DNA from: Pseudoselenomonas ruminantium
Lineage (GTDB): Bacteria > Bacillota > Negativicutes > Selenomonadales > Selenomonadaceae
DNA: 64,000 nucleotides
Direction of reading: 5' to 3'
Assembly (NCBI RefSeq): GCF_900142515.1
Contig: NZ_FRBC01000003.1
Coordinates: forward strand, 130,432 to 194,431
Both the position numbers and the translations under genes were made by a program. Each line of letters starts with the position of its first letter. Position 1 is the stretch's first letter. The notes beneath the pieces are model-generated. The model saw only the letters and a list, made by a program, of their open reading frames with translations. It made no database searches and was not told the origin of the DNA. Below, piece by piece: positions 24,841 through 33,487 of the stretch.

Positions 24841-24998
24841 ATTGAAGGTTATTGAAGGTTATTGAATTTAATTGTGTTATTTTTTCTGGCAAGCAGGAAA
24901 TAGATGCTTGTCTGTAGAATTTTTCCATAACAATGGTCAGCTATATGACTGGAAGATAAAGTGTTTTTCAGGATTTAGGGAAGAAAGGAGTCTGTTTT

Positions 24999-27900
24999 AT
25001 GAGCACAAAGGTTTTTAGGGGGGGTACGCGCTCCGGTGACCAGAGGAAAGTCAGTGCGGCCCTGGCTTTGGCGGTAGCCATTTATCTGTCGGGCGGTTCC
25101 CTGGCGCTGGCGGCAGAGACATCGGGTGCATCGGGTTCATCGAGTTCATCGAGTTCATCAGGGACAGGGGCGCAGAAAAATGTCGTGATTTTAAAAGATG
25201 CCGATAACAAGGTTACGATAACTGCGATTGCACCGGATGGCGCGACGCTGAACCCGGTGGCGAATACGACGGGGGTAACTTCCCTGACCATCACGGGGGG
25301 TACCTGGGACGGTTGGTATGTTATGGGGGGCGGTTATTCCACGGCGGCAGATGTAGATGGCTATTCCCTGACGCTGGATGGCGTGAAGAGCAGCGGCAGC
25401 AATATTGCATTTATCACCGGGGGCTGGAGCAGCAATAGTACTGTCAGCAATAATGTGCTTACGCTGCAAGGTGATACTTCCGTGACCGTTACCCAGGGGA
25501 TAATAGGTGGTTTAGGGCAAAATACGAACAACAATAAGGTCAATATCGCTGGCGGTACCGTCAATGTTTCCCACTACACCACCACTTTATCCGGACTGGT
25601 GGGCGGGTTGAGTTATGGTGGCGATGCCAAGGGCAACGGCGTGATGATTTCCGCTGGCAAGGTGGAGAGCAATGCCATTGCCGGTGGCTATGCCCAAGAA
25701 GGAACAGGCAATACGGTCAGTGAGAACGCGGCATTCATCACTGGTGGTACGGTAGGCGCTTCTTCGCCCACAGCACTGGTGGGCGGTTTTGCAACTGGTG
25801 ACAGCACGACCGTACAGGGAAATGATGCTGCGCTTTTCGGCGGCACCCTCACCGGCGGCGTAGTTGGTGGTGCAGCCATGGGGAGCGGTGCGACCGTTAC
25901 GAATAACACCGCCAAGGTTGCTGGCGGCACGTTTACAGGTGGCAGCAATTCCTACACCGGTTCGTACATTCCCGGCGCCATAGTTGGTGGTGCAGCGTAT
26001 AATGGTGCCAGCGCCACGGGCAACACGGTGCTGCTGGTGGGCGGCACAATTTCCGGTTATGTCATGGGCGGTGTGGCCAATGCCGCTTCCGGCTCTATTG
26101 CTGCTTCTACGGCTTCGGGCAATACCGTGGAGATTTCCGGTACGGCATCAACCCTTGATCTGTCTTCGGCAAGGATTTATGGCAGTGCTATCTATAGCGC
26201 GGGCAGTATTTCTACGACAGGTGCAGGTGGGAATAATACGCTGAAATTGGCTTCTCAGGGTGTTTCGGCTTATAACATCCACAATTTCCAGAATATCGTG
26301 GTCGACTTTTCCCAGCTTTCGGCTACGCCCATGCTCACGCTGACCATGGGCGAGACACTTCTCGGTGGTGCTGCGTTCACCAAGACAGGAGAGCTGGCTT
26401 CCCCTGTCATCGGCGCCACTGGCTTGATCTATCCCGTATTGAAGAATGCGAATGGTATTTCGGGCATGTCTGCGGAATCGGAGAACTGGGTGGCCGCCGG
26501 CAGCTATAATTATCGCTTCACTGCTGACAGTAATACCATCAATGCGGAAATCTATAAGCAGGGCAGCAATTCCTCGACGGTGGATGCAGAAGTCACGGGC
26601 GATGTATACGGCGGGCGCGCGATGGTAGGGACGAGCAGTTCTGATGCGAACACGCTGGCCATCACGGCGAAAGTGAATGGGAACGCCTACGGAGGTTATA
26701 GCCTGGGTGGTGATGCTAAGGGGAATCAGGTTACCATTACGGGCACTACTGTTACAGGCAATGTTTATGGTGGCTACAGCGGCAGCAATGGGGCTACTAC
26801 GGGAAATGTAATTACCTTGAAGAATGCCACCGTGGGTGGCAGCGTTTATGGCGGCAGTGGCAGCACCTATACAGGCAATCTGCTGAATATTTCCGGTGTG
26901 AATACCGTTGCCGGCACAGTAGGTAATTTTGAGACCATCGTACTGGCTGCCGATACGGCCTGGAATCCGGGCAGTACCGTTCTTACGGCAAATAAATTCA
27001 CCAATATTGGTGCACTGGATATATCCCAGGCGGTAAATCTTCAGGCGGCTGCTGATGCTGGCAGCATGACGCTTCTGGCCTCGGGGACGGCGAATGATTT
27101 CGCCTCACTGTCCCTGCGATATTACGATGGCAAGACGGCTCAGCTGACGGCAGATAACCCCAGTCAGATTGTGAAAACCGTGAATAATGGCAATACTGAT
27201 TTTGGCAATGGAACCGTCTATAGCAGCACTACAAACCATACCGTATCGTTGGATACTGCCAACAGTGCCAAGAATGTTATCTATACCGTTGCCGCAGGCT
27301 CTGCGGTCATCAGTCTGGCCAATTGGGACGGCACGGCGGCTGCCGTGACGGGGGTTACAGGCAGCAATATTGCCGTGAATACCGGCAGTTTTGCCATCCC
27401 GGCAGCCTCGGAGCAGGTGATTTTGACGGCTTCCACGGACAACTTCTTCGGGGAAGTCACCGGCGAGCGGGCCTATACTTCCGGCGCTTTTTCTACGGAT
27501 GTGGCCAATGGCGTCAATCTGGCCGGGACGAAATACGGCGGCGTCAAGAAGAGCGACGATGGCAAGGTGCTGACCTACTATGCGGAAACGGCACAGCTGG
27601 GGACGGTGAATCTGGCCAACTGGAATGGTACGGATGCCAGCGCTGTGACTGCTGGCTGGAAGGCTGCGGATACCATTGCGGTCAATACCGACAACATGAG
27701 CAATCTGCCCCAGGCAAATGCGAATATCCTGACCAAGAACGATACCATGGACTTCACCAATGCGGTGGTCAGCGGGGCAAATGCCTATACCAGTGCCGCC
27801 GCATTCAGCGAAAGCGAGCAGGGCGATGGCAAGACCGGCAGCACGACCCTTATGGGGACGAAGACTGGCGGTGTGCGGGTCACGGAGGATAAAGCCGCCC

Positions 27901-29477
27901 TTGAGTATGTAGCGGAAAAGAGAACGGTCAATACCATTGCCTTGGGGCAGACTGCCTTTGCCGGAGGCAGCACCGTGCTTACCAGAAGTGGTGCCAGCTA
28001 TGATTACGCGGGTGCCAAGCTGGATAGCAGCAATTTGGCTGTCAGCTTTGACAGCCCGCTGAATGCTGCCGCAGGCGATACCATGACCCTGCTGACGGCG
28101 AATGAAACCCTGCCGGAATTCGTTATGCCCCAGAGCTTGCAGGAAAGCAGCTATACCAATGCTGCTTTGGCAGCCGCCAGCGGCATAACGCTGGATGGTA
28201 CCATCGGCGGCAGCCTTGCCCAGAGCGGCAACAGCATCACCTACACGGTGGCCGCCAATACCGCCACAGGCCTGACCTTTGGCGATGTGGAATGGAAGGA
28301 TTCCGGGGCAATCCTGGATCACAGCACCACGTTGTCTAATGTCAGCTTTGAAGGGGCCAATGTCAATACGGCCAATATCAAGTTCACCAATCTGGAAGCA
28401 CAGGAAGCGGAGAAATCCACGATTCTTGTTTCCGGCTTTGGATCCACGGTGGGAACCATCACCGGTGACGAGTATCAGGTGGGCTCCGGTCTCAAGGGCA
28501 AGGGCAAGGCATCCCTGGTGGGCAATGACCTGGTTTTCACCACGGAAACCCGTACAGGGGCTACGGAAGCGGCGCACAATACGGTGATGGGAGCCGCGGC
28601 TGCTCTCGCCGCCCTGTCCGCAGGCAATGACTTTGTGGGTGCTGCCACGGATGGACTTGGTCTGGCTGCTAACACCGGCAGCGATGGCGTGGCGGTCTAT
28701 GCCAAAATGGGCGGCGGCACCAGCCGTCAGGAAACGGGCAGCCATGTGGACGCCCATACCTGGAATGCCATTCTGGCAGCAGGGCACAAGAATGAGAAAG
28801 ACAGCGGTACCATGGAATACGGCGCCTTCTTCGAGTATGGCACCGGCAATTATGCTACCCATAACGGCGCGGAGCGGGGCGACGGCTCCATGCACTACAC
28901 GGGCGGCGGCTTGCTGACCAAATGGCAGGCACCTGCTGGCCTGTATGTGGAAGGCAGCGTCCGGGGCGGCAGTGTCAAGGATGATGCCAAAAACGTCATG
29001 CGGGATGCAGCAGGCAACCCTTACAGCTACAAGACCAGCGCCGGCTATTGGGGGATGCATCTTGGTGTGGGCAAGGAAATCGCTTTGGGCACGGACAGCA
29101 GTCTGGATGTCTACGGCAAGTATTTCTTTAACCGCCGTCAGGGTGTGGCCTTCGATGCAGCGGGAAACCACTACGATCTGGATGCCGTAAGCAGCAAGGT
29201 GCTGCGTCTGGGCGGCCGCTACACCCTGAAACGGGAACATTGGAACTTCTATGGCGGTCTGGCCTACGAATACGAATTCGGTGGCGAGGCCTCCGGCCGG
29301 GTGGATGGTGCTGCGATTCGCAGTGCTGATATCGGCGGTGGCAGCGTCTTCGGCGAAATCGGCGCCAAGCTCCTGCCCACGGATACCAGCCGCTGGGGGC
29401 TGGACATCAACCTGACAGGCTTTGCCGGCAAGAAACGCGGCGTCAGCGGCGGCGTGTCCCTGGCATATATGTTCTAA
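24999..29477 (+). CDS. Autotransporter outer-membrane beta-barrel protein
   Basis: A 1492-residue surface protein. An extended signal peptide (about 1-39, ending LALAA) is followed by a poly-Ser linker. The passenger (about 60-1180) is Gly/Thr/Asn-rich and built of short repeats with G-G-T/S and N-x-V steps, as in parallel beta-helices. Two copies of a unit of about 99 residues (period 297 bp, near 27315 and 27612, each with LANW(D/N)GT) lie in its second half. The last 280 or so residues form an autotransporter barrel with alternating aromatic strands, ending SLAYMF. Phe at the C-terminus is the usual BAM signal. AAAGGAG precedes the ATG. It could act in adhesion; the target is unknown. Confidence 0.85.
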   Translation: MSTKVFRGGTRSGDQRKVSAALALAVAIYLSGGSLALAAETSGASGSSSSSSSSGTGAQKNVVILKDADNKVTITAIAPDGATLNPVANTTGVTSLTITGGTWDGWYVMGGGYSTAADVDGYSLTLDGVKSSGSNIAFITGGWSSNSTVSNNVLTLQGDTSVTVTQGIIGGLGQNTNNNKVNIAGGTVNVSHYTTTLSGLVGGLSYGGDAKGNGVMISAGKVESNAIAGGYAQEGTGNTVSENAAFITGGTVGASSPTALVGGFATGDSTTVQGNDAALFGGTLTGGVVGGAAMGSGATVTNNTAKVAGGTFTGGSNSYTGSYIPGAIVGGAAYNGASATGNTVLLVGGTISGYVMGGVANAASGSIAASTASGNTVEISGTASTLDLSSARIYGSAIYSAGSISTTGAGGNNTLKLASQGVSAYNIHNFQNIVVDFSQLSATPMLTLTMGETLLGGAAFTKTGELASPVIGATGLIYPVLKNANGISGMSAESENWVAAGSYNYRFTADSNTINAEIYKQGSNSSTVDAEVTGDVYGGRAMVGTSSSDANTLAITAKVNGNAYGGYSLGGDAKGNQVTITGTTVTGNVYGGYSGSNGATTGNVITLKNATVGGSVYGGSGSTYTGNLLNISGVNTVAGTVGNFETIVLAADTAWNPGSTVLTANKFTNIGALDISQAVNLQAAADAGSMTLLASGTANDFASLSLRYYDGKTAQLTADNPSQIVKTVNNGNTDFGNGTVYSSTTNHTVSLDTANSAKNVIYTVAAGSAVISLANWDGTAAAVTGVTGSNIAVNTGSFAIPAASEQVILTASTDNFFGEVTGERAYTSGAFSTDVANGVNLAGTKYGGVKKSDDGKVLTYYAETAQLGTVNLANWNGTDASAVTAGWKAADTIAVNTDNMSNLPQANANILTKNDTMDFTNAVVSGANAYTSAAAFSESEQGDGKTGSTTLMGTKTGGVRVTEDKAALEYVAEKRTVNTIALGQTAFAGGSTVLTRSGASYDYAGAKLDSSNLAVSFDSPLNAAAGDTMTLLTANETLPEFVMPQSLQESSYTNAALAAASGITLDGTIGGSLAQSGNSITYTVAANTATGLTFGDVEWKDSGAILDHSTTLSNVSFEGANVNTANIKFTNLEAQEAEKSTILVSGFGSTVGTITGDEYQVGSGLKGKGKASLVGNDLVFTTETRTGATEAAHNTVMGAAAALAALSAGNDFVGAATDGLGLAANTGSDGVAVYAKMGGGTSRQETGSHVDAHTWNAILAAGHKNEKDSGTMEYGAFFEYGTGNYATHNGAERGDGSMHYTGGGLLTKWQAPAGLYVEGSVRGGSVKDDAKNVMRDAAGNPYSYKTSAGYWGMHLGVGKEIALGTDSSLDVYGKYFFNRRQGVAFDAAGNHYDLDAVSSKVLRLGGRYTLKREHWNFYGGLAYEYEFGGEASGRVDGAAIRSADIGGGSVFGEIGAKLLPTDTSRWGLDINLTGFAGKKRGVSGGVSLAYMF

Positions 29478-29486
29478 CCCAAAGAA

Positions 29487-29552
29487 GCTGTGAAAAAATC
29501 TTCAGCCTCCTCCTATAACGGGGGAGGCTGACTTTTTTCACAGCCTCTTTTT
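29487..29552 (+). terminator. Terminator of the autotransporter gene
   Basis: Nested stems: GCTGTGAAAAAA with TTTTTTCACAGC outside, and CAGCCTCC with GGAGGCTG inside, then CTCTTTTT. It also lies just beyond the small minus-strand gene at 29578-29742 and may serve both strands. Confidence 0.8.
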
Positions 29553-29577
29553 ATGTTATGTCAATATTTTTGCTTTT

Positions 29578-29742
29578 TCAAATGAAGAACGACATTCTGG
29601 CAGCAGCTTTATAGCTTTCAGCCAATTTTTTCAGATTTTCCCTGCCGTTGCTGGCCGTTTCGTCATACATACGTCTAGCCGCGCTGTCGCTGATCATATA
29701 CTTCCAAACCAGTGCCTTGATAATCAATTCTCTTTCCAACAT
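29578..29742 (-). CDS. 54-residue hypothetical protein
   Basis: A short gene of 54 codons plus stop. The product begins MLERELIIKALVWKYMISDS and ends RMSFFI, is mostly alpha-helical and basic, and has no signal peptide. AAAGGA lies 4 nt before the ATG. A near-consensus promoter stands at 29786-29814, placing transcription start about 35 nt upstream of the ATG, and a hairpin terminator lies beyond the stop. The family is unknown. It follows the sensor-kinase operon on the same strand but is transcribed separately, so it could be a small regulator or target of that system. Confidence 0.65.
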   Translation of the reverse strand: MLERELIIKALVWKYMISDSAARRMYDETASNGRENLKKLAESYKAAARMSFFI

Positions 29743-29785
29743 TTTTTCCTTTCATCTTTCCTTTCTTTTACAATGACAGAGTGAA

Positions 29786-29814
29786 ACTATACTCTAAATT
29801 TCATGACCTGTCAA
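29786..29814 (-). promoter_or_regulatory. Near-consensus promoter of the 54-residue gene
   Basis: On the minus strand TTGACA (29814-29809), 17 bp spacer, TATAGT (29791-29786). It sits in the gap after the histidine-kinase stop codon. Confidence 0.85.
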
Positions 29815-29823
29815 TAGTTTTTT

Positions 29824-32385
29824 TTACTCGATGCCAAAGCGCTTTTGTGCTTCGTCAGCCAGTGCTTGGTATAGGCTGATGGCTTCGGGGTGATGCTCCC
29901 GGATGTATTGCAGCTGTTGTCCCTGCTCTTCCGCTGGGCCGTCACAGTATGCGTGGCCAGCCATTTCCAAGGCTTTGGCGCATTCGGATAAGTGTATGCC
30001 GCCAATGGAGAGGGACGTGGATTTCAAGGCGTGGACATGGGTGGTGTAGTTGGCAATATTGCCGGTTTGCAGGTCGTTTTCCAGCTGATTGACAACGGCT
30101 TCCCGGCGGGACACGAACATGGCCAGGAACTTTTTCTGCAGCTCTGTGTTGCCACCGCAGTATTTCAGGGCCGTCGGCAGGTCAATCTGGTATGCTGCTG
30201 GTTCTGGTGAGGCATCCGGGAGCGGGGGAGCAGTGGCATCTTTCTCTGCCGCTGCTGGAGCGTTAATCTTTTCCGGTGGCAGATATTTTTGCACCATGCG
30301 TTCCAGCGTCTTGCCGTCTACAGGTTTGGACAGGTAATCATGGAAGCCTTTGGCCAGGAACATTTCCTTGACGCCTGCCACAGCGTTGGCAGTCAGGGCG
30401 ATGAACGGAGACGCCTGGCATTGGCTGGTGGTGAGGGCTTTGGCCCGGGAAAGGGTCTCGAGCCCGTCCATTTCCGGCATCATATGGTCAAGGAAGATGA
30501 TATCATAATGATTGTTTTGGATCAGCCGCAGGCATTCTTTGCCGCTATGGGCGGTATGGATGTTGATGCGGGTCTTTTCCAGCAGACTTTCTACTACCGT
30601 GAGGTTCATATCGTTATCGTCCACCACGAGGATATGCGCCTGGGGGGCGGTGAAGCTTTCGCGATAGTTTTCCTCTTCCTGCAGGGCCGCTTCGACACGG
30701 GCGTTGAAATCGCCAATGGGGTCATTTTTTTCGATGGTCTGGGGCAGGCGGATGGTGAAGGTGCTGCCTTGGCCATATACGCTGTCCACGGCAATCGTAC
30801 CCGCCATCATTTCGGTCAGGCGTACGGTGATGGCCAGACCCAGGCCTGTGCCTTCGATATTGCGGTTCTTTTCCAGATCCAGCCGCTGGAACTTGGAGAA
30901 GAGTTTTTCTTTATCTTCTTCCCGGATGCCGATGCCCGTATCTTGGGTGATGAATTCCAGCTCCAGCACATCGCTTTGCATATCCCCGTGTCCATTTACG
31001 GTGAAGGTAACGGAGCCTTTGGGGGTATACTTGACCGCATTGTTGAGGATGTTGACCACGACTTGCCGCAGGCGGACTTCATCTCCATAGAGCGCATCGG
31101 GGATATTGGGGTCAACCTCCATGTGGAAGGCCAGGCCCTTCTGTCCGGCCTTGTAGCTGACCATGTTGTAGACATCGTTAAGAACCGAGCTGAGACTGTA
31201 ACGGACAGGCACGATCTCCATATTGCCCGCTTCAATCTTGGAAAAGTCGAGAATATCGTTGATGATGGACAGCAGGGTCTCACCGGCACTTTTGACATTG
31301 AAGGCGTATTTTTTGAGCTTACCCGAGGATTCCCGCATGATCATCTCATTCATGCCCAATATGGCGTTGAGAGGGGTGCGGATCTCATGACTCATGTTGG
31401 CAAGGAATTCGCTCTTGGCCTGATTGGCCCGCAAGGCCTCGTCCCGGGCTTCACGCAGGGCGGTGCTCTCCTCAGCTGCCACCTGATTGGTGAAGGCGTA
31501 GAGGATGAAAACGCAGAAGAGTACGACCAAAAGGCCGAAGACCCAGAGGACGATCAGATGGATGTTGGTAATGCCTGTGACAACGGTGCGCCACTCCCGA
31601 TAGCCGATGGCGACAAAATTTGTATCGGGGATAGGGGCTGCATAGATTACGTAGCCGTTGCTGATTTCCGGGTCAAAGATAGCGGCTTCATCGCTGTTTT
31701 CCAGTTTGTCCAGCAGTTTGTCCACCCCTAAGGGCGCATCTTGCGCAGGTTCGTAAAAATCACTTTGTGGATAGTTTTCGAAGGGCACCATCACCTGCTG
31801 GGTATCTTTGTCATAGAGCAGGGCTTTTTCATCATGCCGCTGGGCGCTGAAGTGGAAGGGGGAGCTGCTGTCCTGCAGGCCGCTGCTGGTATGCAGCTTG
31901 CAGAGGATATAGCGGATATTCTGTCCTTCGTAAACCGGCACCATGCCCACCAGGCCCAAGCCTTTGTAATAACGCCAGCAGGGTTCTCCCTGCAGGGTGC
32001 GGGCGCATTGCAGGCGGGCTTCTCCGGGCAGGGAGACACCCAGGATGCTTTGCCCGTTGATGTCCAGAAGGCCGCCCTGTACACCCTGGCCGTCCATTGC
32101 CATGACTCCATCGGCAGGGGTGAGTTTTCCCGCGGTGATCAGGCTGGCCGTTTTGGTCATGCCGGCTATTTCCGCTTGCAGGAGATTGTGGTAGACAATG
32201 GAGAGCATATCTCCCTGATGGGTGCTGAATTTTTCCACCTCGCGGTTCAGGGAGTCATTCATCTTGCTCTGCAGGGCGAGGCCAATCACCAGGAGTATGG
32301 CGAAGAAGATGAGAAACCTCCCTAAGAGGTGCAGGGTGAAATCCAGCATCCGCTTGTCCGCATTTATGGTATTATCTTGCTTCAA
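29824..32385 (-). CDS. Hybrid sensor histidine kinase with receiver and HPt domains
   Basis: An 853-residue membrane phosphorelay protein. Membrane segments at about 18-39 and 277-303 enclose an extracytoplasmic sensor of some 235 residues. A HisKA domain follows, with phospho-acceptor His333 in SHEIRTPLNA, then an ATPase with NILNNAVKYTP (N box), DTGIGI and GTGLGL. The receiver has Asp633 in FLDHMMPEMDG. The C-terminal HPt has His785 in HVHALKSTSL. The start is TTG 32385 after GGGAG; it overlaps the binding-protein gene by 14 nt. Phosphate can pass His-Asp-His inside the chain and on to the stand-alone receiver of the same operon. No DNA-binding output is present. Confidence 0.92.
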   Translation of the reverse strand: MKQDNTINADKRMLDFTLHLLGRFLIFFAILLVIGLALQSKMNDSLNREVEKFSTHQGDMLSIVYHNLLQAEIAGMTKTASLITAGKLTPADGVMAMDGQGVQGGLLDINGQSILGVSLPGEARLQCARTLQGEPCWRYYKGLGLVGMVPVYEGQNIRYILCKLHTSSGLQDSSSPFHFSAQRHDEKALLYDKDTQQVMVPFENYPQSDFYEPAQDAPLGVDKLLDKLENSDEAAIFDPEISNGYVIYAAPIPDTNFVAIGYREWRTVVTGITNIHLIVLWVFGLLVVLFCVFILYAFTNQVAAEESTALREARDEALRANQAKSEFLANMSHEIRTPLNAILGMNEMIMRESSGKLKKYAFNVKSAGETLLSIINDILDFSKIEAGNMEIVPVRYSLSSVLNDVYNMVSYKAGQKGLAFHMEVDPNIPDALYGDEVRLRQVVVNILNNAVKYTPKGSVTFTVNGHGDMQSDVLELEFITQDTGIGIREEDKEKLFSKFQRLDLEKNRNIEGTGLGLAITVRLTEMMAGTIAVDSVYGQGSTFTIRLPQTIEKNDPIGDFNARVEAALQEEENYRESFTAPQAHILVVDDNDMNLTVVESLLEKTRINIHTAHSGKECLRLIQNNHYDIIFLDHMMPEMDGLETLSRAKALTTSQCQASPFIALTANAVAGVKEMFLAKGFHDYLSKPVDGKTLERMVQKYLPPEKINAPAAAEKDATAPPLPDASPEPAAYQIDLPTALKYCGGNTELQKKFLAMFVSRREAVVNQLENDLQTGNIANYTTHVHALKSTSLSIGGIHLSECAKALEMAGHAYCDGPAEEQGQQLQYIREHHPEAISLYQALADEAQKRFGIE

Positions 32386-33487
32386 TGATTTCCACTCCCT
32401 TCACCAGCCAGTCCATTTTTTCCCGCAGGCTGTTATTGGCAATGACGGTTCCTTCCTGACAGCGGATGTTGCCGTCTTTGTCATAGATCTTTCCGGAAAA
32501 GACAGGATAGCCCATCAACAGTTCCTGACGGGCCCGCAGAACCAAGGCTTCCTCCTGCGGTGTCAGATCCGGCGAAAGGCGCAGTGTGATGACTTGATCC
32601 AGTATGCCCTGCCAGTATACCCGGGAGGCGGATCTCTTGACACTGGTATGGAGCAGTTTCCCATAGACTGCCTGCCAGTCGGTTTCAATGGCGCCGAGAC
32701 AATGGGGCGGCAGAGTCCTCCCGCTGCCGTGGAAGTCAATATAGTCCAGGCCCAGCGCGGCTGCTTCCTGCGCGGGATGCTGGGAGGCGGCAAAATAGGT
32801 TATCACATCGGCACCTGCATGTTTGAGGAGGTAGAGGGCTTTGTTTTCCTTGTCGGTGGAAATCCACTGGCCGGTCCATTGTACCAGGATGCGGGCATCG
32901 GGGCGTACTTTCTGTACGCCCAAGGCAAAGGCGTTCAGATCACGGCGGGTTTCCAGTGCGGGGAAAGGGGCCATATAGCCGACAATACCCGTTTGGGAAT
33001 GGATGCCTGCCAGGATGCCTGCCAGATAGCGGACTTCATAGTAGCGTACGGAATAGTTATACATGCGGTTGGAGACGGTTTCCCCTACGGAATTGGCATA
33101 GAAATCCACCTGCGGATATTTCCGGGCAATCATTTCTAAGTTCTGCTGATAGCCGGGATTAGCCAGAAATATTTTTTTGACGCCCTTTTTGACCAGTTTT
33201 TCCGTAATCTGGTCCAGACTGCTATCATCGCTTTTTACCCCGTCTTCTATATAGAGATTATACCCGTGTTCATCACAGGTTCGCTGCAGTCCCTGTGCCA
33301 TATCCCGGGGCCAGCCGGGCGCTTCCCGGGAACTGGCCAGGATCAGGCCGATGGCATCTCTGCGCTCCCAGATGGCCGAACCGAAGTAGTTGATGGAGAG
33401 GAAGATGGCCAGGCAGATGAGGGCTGCCTGCAGCAGGGCAAAGGCGATAAAACGCCGCCGCAGGCGTTCATGGCTGTTAAGCTTCAT
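32372..33487 (-). CDS. Membrane-anchored BMP/Med-family binding protein
   Basis: A 371-residue protein with one N-terminal membrane segment (about 14-34) instead of a lipobox, then a BMP/PnrA-type periplasmic binding fold. Blocks that show this are IGLILASSREAPGWPRDMAQ, ITEKLVKKGVKKIFLANPGY and GIVGYMAPFPALETRRDLNA, ending in GADVITYFAASQHPAQEAA. BMP proteins usually bind nucleosides. The start at 33487 is chosen because GGAGGAGG lies 9 nt upstream. The gene overlaps the EIIC-like gene before it and the kinase after it, so it probably serves as a sensory subunit rather than part of an ABC importer, whose other genes are missing. Confidence 0.82.
   Translation of the reverse strand: MKLNSHERLRRRFIAFALLQAALICLAIFLSINYFGSAIWERRDAIGLILASSREAPGWPRDMAQGLQRTCDEHGYNLYIEDGVKSDDSSLDQITEKLVKKGVKKIFLANPGYQQNLEMIARKYPQVDFYANSVGETVSNRMYNYSVRYYEVRYLAGILAGIHSQTGIVGYMAPFPALETRRDLNAFALGVQKVRPDARILVQWTGQWISTDKENKALYLLKHAGADVITYFAASQHPAQEAAALGLDYIDFHGSGRTLPPHCLGAIETDWQAVYGKLLHTSVKRSASRVYWQGILDQVITLRLSPDLTPQEEALVLRARQELLMGYPVFSGKIYDKDGNIRCQEGTVIANNSLREKMDWLVKGVEIIEAR

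Noticed and set aside
27105-29240. 711-codon minus-strand open frame opposite the autotransporter
   Set aside because: It lies wholly antisense to a gene with signal peptide, repeats and barrel, has no ribosome binding site, and its composition (His, Gly, Ile rich) is that of a shadow of the biased codons on the other strand.
30289-31731. 480-codon plus-strand frame opposite the hybrid kinase
   Set aside because: It is antisense to clear HisKA, ATPase and receiver motifs, has no binding site and shows no domain.
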